DNA of 64,000 nucleotides, taken from positions 153,314,490 through 153,378,489 of the forward strand of contig CM060964.1 in NCBI GenBank assembly GCA_030765045.1, read 5' to 3'. Numbering within the stretch: position 1 is the stretch's first letter; the number at the start of each line of letters is the position of its first letter. The stretch comes from Tenodera sinensis. Lineage: Eukaryota; Arthropoda; Insecta; Mantodea; Mantidae. Position numbers and translations under genes: made by a program. Below are positions 58,201 through 64,000 of the stretch, piece by piece. The notes beneath the pieces were generated by a model. That model ran no database searches. It was not told the origin of the DNA and worked only from the letters and a program-made list of their open reading frames with translations.

Positions 58201-58874
58201 ATATAGCTGCTCCCTCGAAGGACATTGTACTTGTTAATTCGGAGTCGAACTCCATCAACTGCTAGCAAGGCCCAGTTGCTTCCTTTAAGTTGACATTCTT
58301 CCATTTCAGTACAAATCTTCTTAAATTCTGTTTCCAAGAGGGTGTCCATATCAGTTTCTAAAAACACAGGTTGGTTACGTGTTTTAAATGTTCTGTCACA
58401 CGTCTCTCCATGAACATTCACAAATTGACAGTCGACCATGATGTTAATTTTCACACTTTTATGTATCGACAGTTCTTTCTTTATAGCTTGAATTATGCGA
58501 TGTTTTGACTCCTCCAGATAAGTTTTCATATCCCTGAAGGTATCACAGCGAATATAATATGATTTAAGACGCCTTTCAAATGATGTTTCATATTCGGTCA
58601 TATCACACCCATCCGTCATTGTCAAAAGTTGATGCTTGCTAGGCTCAGACTTGATTTTCTTGCGAGATATAGTTTTTTCACATCTTTCTTCATGTACGTC
58701 TCTTCTATGCTCAGTATTGCAAACATCACCACAATGTTTACAGCTGTAGACTCGACCGCATACCAACTCATGTCTCTTCTTATCATAGTTGCGTAGAAAA
58801 CGCTTATCACATTTGCTACAGCTATAGTCTGGCATAGCATTCAGAACCGATTCCATCACTCGTCCACTCCACAT
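55218..58874 (-). CDS. Protein-primed-type family B DNA polymerase (Polinton-like), intact
   Basis: Start chosen at ATG 58874 (MWSGRVMESV); the longer frame begins at a GTG. 1218 aa, uninterrupted. Two N-terminal C2HC fingers (C19/C22/H35/C39 and C45/C48/H61/C65) and a third (C363/C366/H385/C389). Exonuclease motifs: ExoI YADFES (D425, E427), ExoII HNLSGYDS (D579), ExoIII YLISD (Y718, D722). Between ExoI and ExoII an endonuclease-VII-like zinc/HNH segment (CHLCGREF...RDHDH...CNLAC, about 526-562). Polymerase motif A DANNQYGWAM (D818), motif B KLFNNAMFGK (959-968), motif C YMDTDS (D1060, D1062). All catalytic residues are present. By family knowledge such enzymes replicate linear element DNA with a protein primer. 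No introns. A second copy is predicted beyond the window. Confidence 0.85.
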   Translation of the reverse strand: MWSGRVMESVLNAMPDYSCSKCDKRFLRNYDKKRHELVCGRVYSCKHCGDVCNTEHRRDVHEERCEKTISRKKIKSEPSKHQLLTMTDGCDMTEYETSFERRLKSYYIRCDTFRDMKTYLEESKHRIIQAIKKELSIHKSVKINIMVDCQFVNVHGETCDRTFKTRNQPVFLETDMDTLLETEFKKICTEMEECQLKGSNWALLAVDGVRLRINKYNVLRGSSYIPLPASVEARKACINPQNYSDEKCFIYAVLAKFVDKNAHRVGKYKDHQEKYNFSCVSFPTSLGEVAKFEKLNNMSINVFGLDEKHEVFPVKVVKEELSDHRDLLLLSDSAGKHHYVYIKDFEKLIRGQKTKHHGQIYVCKRCFSHFDDQHGASGMKKLEEHSEICRQHGIARCVMPTKENSIVRFKNVERMLKLPYVIYADFESILAPYHTCASNPETSYTTPYQSHSPMSFAVYVKPSSSVDKVETDLPTHPYVYRGHDAAEKFLEYLTSLAKKISDLYKSAKPLKLTAEEQESFDASTICHLCGREFTEDNWKVRDHDHVSGVYRASLHNKCNLACKTPNYIPVFMHNLSGYDSHFIVKELGCTSERVEVIPNSEESYISFSKYVGDIKLRFVDTFRFLSTSLDKLVKNLTTYPETEKYFGEEKIGLMTRKGVFPYDYLTSWDVLNDTHLPPRKAFYNKLNEEEITDDDYEHAANVWNQFNVRNLGEYSDIYLISDVLLLADVFETFRDQTLKTHKVDPAHYFTSPGLTWDAMLLYTGIELQLLLDYDQLLMVESGIRGGLCQVSHRYAEANNIYMAQYDSRKPSQFITYEDANNQYGWAMCKALPYGGFKWVSPDHLDLDLLKEDDPLGYILEVDVEYPVELHDLHNDLPFLPESLKPRETSSEKLIAHLGCRKKYVVHYMALKQALGHGLLLTKIHRALQFHQSCWLKPYVEFNNRLRQQARNDFEKDLYKLFNNAMFGKTMENIRNRMDIRLVTNSKTLEKLIAKPIFIDRTIYGPNLAAVHMASRKIVFNKPIYIGMSVLDISKTLMYAYQYDVLLPYYGAENLKLLYMDTDSFIHRVSTKDIYQDKLRMLEHLDTSDYPANHVCHSTHNKKVLGKFKDEASGKIIHRFVGLRPKMYAIDIDGSVIKKVKGIKRSAIKQYINFNSYVECLKTLKIVRTPMNLILSRHHNISTVEANKIALSPHDDKRVIEGDGISTYAYGHYSVENSA

Positions 58875-59265
58875 CTTTATAATATGTAGCGGCAACACTT
58901 GTAAATTATATAAATCAATAAATGCTTATAGCGCACTACGCTAGTTCACCTTGATAACTTATCAAAGCTATTGAACGACAATCTCACTAAGAGAAACTCG
59001 TCTACTCAACTCGAAGCAAAACCACACAATGAAAGTTCAAGTTAGATCTAGGTATATTTATTCCACTAGCACGTACCTTATAAACTACTACGCGAATCAA
59101 GATTAAGTTTATATTTAAAAATAGATATATCATTAACTACGTGAGTCAAGGATCAACTTGTTACATTTTTATTTGCCAGTTCAACGTTAACATGCATTTC
59201 CCCCACATTTTTTAAAGTTTAAACAAGGTAAATGTTTATAATTTTAATACTTTCACGCAGACACT

Positions 59266-60835
59266 CACATACGCAGACACACACAGACACACACACAGAC
59301 ACACACCCATACACGCAGACACACAAACACACACAGATACACAGACACAGACACACACACATACACATACACACACATAAAACACACATACACATACACA
59401 CACCCAACCCACACACACATACACACGCATACACGCATACCCACACACACATACATGCACACATACGCACACAGACATACATGCACATACACACCAGCAA
59501 ACACGCACACATACACACGTCCGTAAACACATACATACATACACAAACACATACACACACTCTTCCACACACACATACACACAAACACATACACACACCC
59601 CAACCCACAGACACATACACACCCACACATGCAAACCTACACCTTCACACATGCACGCAAACACACACATACACACACACCCACACACCCATACACGCAG
59701 ACACACAAACACACACAGATACACAGACACAGACACACACACATACACATACACACACATAAAACACACATACACATACACACACCCAACCCACACACAC
59801 ATACACACGCATACACGCATACCCACACACACATACATGCACACATACGCACACAGACATACATGCACATACACACCAGCAAACACGCACACATACACAC
59901 GTCCGTAAACACACACATACATACACAAACACATACACACACTCTTCCACACACACATACACACAAACACATACACACACCCCAACCCACAGACACATAC
60001 ACACCCACACATGCAAACCTACACCTTCACACATGCACGCAAACACACACACTCCCACACACATACACACAAAAACATACACACACCCCTACCCACACAC
60101 ACACATACATACGCCCGTAAACACACACATACATGCACAAACACATACACACACTCTCCCACACACACACACAAAAAACCATACACACACTCTCCCACAC
60201 ACACACACACACACACACTCCCACACACATACACACAAAAACATACACACACCCCTACCCCCCACACACACACATACATACGCCCGTAAACACACACACA
60301 TACATGCACAAACACATACACACACTCTCCCACACACATACACACAAAAAACACACACACCCCAACCCACACACACATACACACATGCACACACGCACAC
60401 ATCCAAAAACACACACGCAAACACCCACATTCACATAAGCACAAATATGCATAGCACACACACACATACACACATGCACACAAGCACACACACATACAAG
60501 CACACTCACACATGCACAAACACATACACACACTCTCCCACGCACACACATACACACAAACACATCCGCAAACACACACACATTCACATACGCATAAAGA
60601 TGCATAGCACACACGCATACACACATGCACGCAAACACACAAGCGCATGTACATACACCCCGCACACATGCACACAAATACACATGCACACCTACACACA
60701 TGAATGCACAACCACACACACATACACACACACACACACGCACGCACACACACGCGCAAACACACTCAGGCACACATACACTCATACACAAACATGCATG
60801 CACACACATACACGCACACACGCACACATGGACCT
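59266..60835 (+). repeat. CA-rich array in the left arm, with 382-bp tandem unit
   Basis: Imperfect CA repeats. A higher-order unit of 382 bp is visible: CCCATACACGCAGACAC at 59306 and 59688, ATGCAAACCTACACCTTC at 59629 and 60011. The array produces His/Thr and Cys/Val frames, which are not genes. Confidence 0.9.
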
Positions 60836-61050
60836 TTTTTCTAAAAATACTTTTTAGGGATTCAGGGGGTCTCAAAACATATATTTCGGGTGAAATCTCG
60901 ACATCGATTTTTTGGGCGGAATACAATACTTTCCCTACTTACAATTCGTAATAGAGAAATCGTTTGTCTCATATAAACGTCTTTATTAGAAAGAACATGA
61001 AAAGTTTCGAGAACACAAAAATGCATTTTAAATTCTCACAAGTATATAAA

Positions 61051-61146
61051 TTAATTCAATAATACTTTTTCCATACGTTTATCACAGTCAGTTTGAGCAA
61101 TATTAACACGATAAGTTTTACCGCGTACAGGCTTCGTTCTGCAAAC
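61051..61146 (-). CDS. Candidate last exon of the unknown gene (left arm copy)
   Basis: Mirror of 61914-62009, the same 31 residues ending in CDKRMEKVLLN and stop. Acceptor CTGTAG is directly upstream and a poly(A) signal is at 60982-60987. Same direction as the polymerase gene, which lies 2.1 kb downstream. Confidence 0.35.
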   Translation of the reverse strand, partial: VCRTKPVRGKTYRVNIAQTDCDKRMEKVLLN

Positions 61147-61303
61147 CTACAGACAAAGTAAAACACATCGTAATAACTCATACATAGAGAAAACGGGTTC
61201 TTTCCACATTCCAAGAAGTTATTTGGCGTAACAGTAAACTCATTTAAAGATGTGTTCCTTAACCCGCTCTTGCATTAAAATGGAGTAGTCATATAGTGTT
61301 CCT

Positions 61304-61755
61304 GCACCACCAATTTGAATCTCATTAGTATATCAGAGGGTTCTAGTAATTGTATCGTATGAAAAGGGTTTCTTCCCTTACGTTCTTTTAAGAAAACACG
61401 TGCAGACACGTCTATACTCGCCCCTCCTTGCAAGTTGTAACTTGTTCTTTTCAAAACTGACAGGGGGTAACATTTCCAAATGTCACATAAATATGTCAGT
61501 TTCTCAAAGGATCCATTCAGATAACCATCTTTTTCATCCTCACTTGGAAGGGTGCGAAGACCACCCCCCACTGACCTTTAGAATTTGGAGGGAGAGGGCG
61601 AAGACCACCTGCGCTGGTCTTGAGAATCTGTCAACAGTCAGAGGGGGAGGGGGGGGGGGGGGGGGGGGGGTGGGGGGGGGGGGGGAGGGGGGGGTGTATT
61701 GTTATGCTAATTGAGCCAAAGGGAACATGTCACTTATGCCACTTCTTGAGCCAAA
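61304..61755. other. Unique spacer between the inverted arms
   Basis: 452 bp with a G-run zone at 61643-61694. A minus-strand frame of 98 aa (61571-61275) crosses into the left arm; I do not recognise it. On the plus strand MSLMPLLEPKG (from 61727) leads into the right-arm frame GTLYDYSILMQER. The two sides both show LLEP followed by related codons, so the spacer may hold two diverged ends of one gene. Confidence 0.45.
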
Positions 61756-62009
61756 AGGAACACTATATGACTACTCCATTTTAATGCAAGAGCGGGTTAA
61801 GGAACACATCTTTAAATGAGTTTACTGTTACGCCAAATAACTTCTTGGAATGTGGAAAGAACCCGTTTTCTCTATGTATGAGTTATTACGATGTGTTTTA
61901 CTTTTGTCTGTAGGTTTGCAGAACGAAGCCTGTACGCGGTAAAACTTATCGTGTTAATATTGCTCAAACTGACTGTGATAAACGTATGGAAAAAGTATTA
62001 TTGAATTAA
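61727..62009 (+). CDS. Candidate 3' end of an unknown gene (right arm)
   Basis: Tentative. The frame from 61727 (MSLMPLLEPKGTLYDYS) could splice at 61796 (CGG/GTTAAG, a weak donor) to the acceptor TTTTGTCTGTAG at 61902-61913. It would then continue VCRTKPVRGKTYRVNIAQTD and end at 62009. AATAAA follows at 62073-62078. Family unknown; only 30-odd residues of the last exon look protein-like. The mirror copy is at 61051-61146 on the minus strand. Confidence 0.35.
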
Positions 62010-64000
62010 TTTATATACTTGTGAGAATTTAAAATGCATTTTTGTGTTCTCGAAACTTTTCATGTTCTTTCTAATAAAGACGTTTATATGAGACAAACGA
62101 TTTCTCTATTACGAATTGTAAGTAGGGAAAGTATTGTATTCCGCCCAAAAAATCGATGTCGAGATTTCACCCGAAATATATGTTTTGAGACCCCCTGAAT
62201 CCCTAAAAAGTATTTTTAGAAAAAAGGTCCATGTGTGCGTGTGTGCGTGTATGTGTGTGCATGCATGTTTGTGTATGAGTGTATGTGTGCCTGAGTGTGT
62301 TTGCGCGTGTGTGTGCGTGCGTGTGTGTGTGTGTGTATGTGTGTGTGGTTGTGCATTCATGTGTGTAGGTGTGCATGTGTATTTGTGTGCATGTGTGCGG
62401 GGTGTATGTACATGCGCTTGTGTGTTTGCGTGCATGTGTGTATGCGTGTGTGCTATGCATCTTTATGCGTATGTGAATGTGTGTGTGTTTGCGGATGTGT
62501 TTGTGTGTATGTGTGTGCGTGGGAGAGTGTGTGTATGTGTTTGTGCATGTGTGAGTGTGCTTGTATGTGTGTGTGCTTGTGTGCATGTGTGTATGTGTGT
62601 GTGTGCTATGCATATTTGTGCTTATGTGAATGTGGGTGTTTGCGTGTGTGTTTTTGGATGTGTGCGTGTGTGCATGTGTGTATGTGTGTGTGGGTTGGGG
62701 TGTGTGTGTTTTTTGTGTGTATGTGTGTGGGAGAGTGTGTGTATGTGTTTGTGCATGTATGTGTGTGTGTTTACGGGCGTATGTATGTGTGTGTGTGGGG
62801 GGTAGGGGTGTGTGTATGTTTTTGTGTGTATGTGTGTGGGAGTGTGTGTGTGTGTGTGTGTGTGGGAGAGTGTGTGTATGGTTTTTTGTGTGTGTGTGTG
62901 GGAGAGTGTGTGTATGTGTTTGTGCATGTATGTGTGTGTTTACGGGCGTATGTATGTGTGTGTGTGGGTAGGGGTGTGTGTATGTTTTTGTGTGTATGTG
63001 TGTGGGAGTGTGTGTGTTTGCGTGCATGTGTGAAGGTGTAGGTTTGCATGTGTGGGTGTGTATGTGTCTGTGGGTTGGGGTGTGTGTATGTGTTTGTGTG
63101 TATGTGTGTGTGGAAGAGTGTGTGTATGTGTTTGTGTATGTATGTGTGTGTTTACGGACGTGTGTATGTGTGCGTGTTTGCTGGTGTGTATGTGCATGTA
63201 TGTCTGTGTGCGTATGTGTGCATGTATGTGTGTGTGGGTATGCGTGTATGCGTGTGTATGTGTGTGTGGGTTGGGTGTGTGTATGTGTATGTGTGTTTTA
63301 TGTGTGTGTATGTGTATGTGTGTGTGTCTGTGTCTGTGTATCTGTGTGTGTTTGTGTGTCTGCGTGTATGGGTGTGTGGGTGTGTGTGTATGTGTGTGTT
63401 TGCGTGCATGTGTGAAGGTGTAGGTTTGCATGTGTGGGTGTGTATGTGTCTGTGGGTTGGGGTGTGTGTATGTGTTTGTGTGTATGTGTGTGTGGAAGAG
63501 TGTGTGTATGTGTTTGTGTATGTATGTATGTGTTTACGGACGTGTGTATGTGTGCGTGTTTGCTGGTGTGTATGTGCATGTATGTCTGTGTGCGTATGTG
63601 TGCATGTATGTGTGTGTGGGTATGCGTGTATGCGTGTGTATGTGTGTGTGGGTTGGGTGTGTGTATGTGTATGTGTGTTTTATGTGTGTGTATGTGTATG
63701 TGTGTGTGTCTGTGTCTGTGTATCTGTGTGTGTTTGTGTGTCTGCGTGTATGGGTGTGTGTCTGTGTGTGTGTCTGTGTGTGTCTGCGTATGTGAGTGTC
63801 TGCGTGAAAGTATTAAAATTATAAACATTTACCTTGTTTAAACTTTAAAAAATGTGGGGGAAATGCATGTTAACGTTGAACTGGCAAATAAAAATGTAAC
63901 AAGTTGATCCTTGACTCACGTAGTTAATGATATATCTATTTTTAAATATAAACTTAATCTTGATTCGCGTAGTAGTTTATAAGGTACGTGCTAGTGGAAT
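61756..64000 (+). repeat. Right arm of the giant inverted repeat (continues past the window)
   Basis: Inverse of 59060-61303. Its last bases equal the region about 190 bp upstream of the polymerase start codon, read toward the gene, so a plus-strand polymerase copy is expected from about position 64186 on. Confidence 0.95.
62225..63794 (-). repeat. CA/TG-rich array in the right arm
   Basis: Mirror of 59266-60835, base for base, including the 382-bp unit. Confidence 0.9.

Larger units (their letters stand above)
52875..59265 (-). mobile_element. DNA-polymerase-bearing element with telomere-type satellite
   Basis: A minus-strand unit. It comprises an upstream region (58875-59265, continuing into the big inverted repeat), the polymerase gene (55218-58874), a 3' region with a poly(A) signal, about 1 kb of degenerate repeats (53.9-54.8 kb, many ATTTTAGAC-type motifs) and a CCTAA-based satellite. 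The outer edge near 52875-52935 (AAGATGGCCGCCATGCGTAA) matches the edge of the 30.7-32.8 kb derivative, so the same unit exists twice. No integrase, capsid or protease gene was seen, so it is either part of a Polinton or a distinct polymerase element. Confidence 0.65.
59060..61303 (-). repeat. Left arm of a giant, nearly perfect inverted repeat
   Basis: Every base pairs inversely with 61756-64000 (coordinates sum to 123060 in the outer part). A single 1-nt indel is found in an A-run (AAA at 61155-61157, TTTT at 61902-61905). The arm contains the polymerase gene's upstream sequence, a 1.57-kb CA-rich array and a candidate last exon. The outer end may extend further, since the partner arm is cut by the window edge. 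Confidence 0.95.

Noticed and set aside
58875..58898. Polymerase start at 58898
   Set aside because: That codon is GTG. The first ATG in frame is at 58874, and the upstream bases are equally conserved as non-coding sequence in the 30.9-kb derivative.
59060..64000. CRISPR-like or phage-type repeat array
   Set aside because: Repeats are CA microsatellite with no spacer structure; eukaryotic context.

Overview
The window is eukaryotic, almost certainly an insect nuclear genome. It has GT-AG introns, interstitial TTAGG/CCTAA arrays (the insect telomere motif), tRNA-derived SINEs, hAT, Tc1 and mariner transposases, Jockey-like LINEs, LTR retrotransposons and Polinton/Maverick-like genes. The SINE body at 11.7 kb and the very repeat-rich, large-intron layout fit a hemimetabolous insect, but that placement is a guess. 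There is no bacterial-type gene organisation and no CRISPR.

Host gene: only two exons of a real host gene are convincing. Both are on the + strand, at 24819-25036 and 36197-36291. They encode consecutive parts of a nose-resistant-to-fluoxetine (NRF-6)-like membrane acyltransferase, and the splice phases fit exactly across an 11.2 kb intron. That intron holds an LTR element (27-30 kb), a deleted DNA-polymerase element (30.7-32.8 kb) and a hAT element (33.9-35.1 kb).

Layout: 0.9-7.3 kb is a decayed, 3'-truncated Jockey-like LINE split by two later insertions. One is a TIR DNA transposon (2490-4429). The other is a complete reverse-transcriptase-less retroelement carrying an intact 567-aa Gag-like ORF, a poly(A) tail and a perfect 12-bp target duplication (4963-6983, minus). 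7.8-10.1 kb is a decayed Polinton remnant (integrase, SAP-like, PolB N-terminus). 10.8-24.5 kb holds hAT, Tc1 and mariner relics, SINEs and a gag-only LTR element (13491-16451). 27-30 kb and 40.3-43.5 kb are two related LTR elements, also without reverse transcriptase, whose retropepsin motif is changed from DTG to NTS in both. 38.5-39.9 kb is a deleted hAT with TIRs and an 8-bp duplication. 44.7-46.8 kb is an imperfect hairpin with arms of about 0.8 kb. 50.3-52.1 kb holds an inverted pair around a mariner relic and a long trinucleotide array.

52.9-64.0 kb is the most interesting part. An intact 1218-aa protein-primed-type family B DNA polymerase lies on the minus strand (55218-58874). A 174-bp satellite built on CCTAA lies beyond its 3' end. 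Its upstream region enters a nearly perfect inverted repeat (arms of at least 2.24 kb, 452-bp spacer) that runs off the window end, so a second, divergently oriented polymerase is predicted just outside. A deletion derivative of the same unit, including the TTAGG-type repeats, sits at 30.7-32.8 kb in the opposite orientation, so the unit is mobile or at least dispersed.

A recurring theme is retroelements that keep gag but lost pol (four independent cases).
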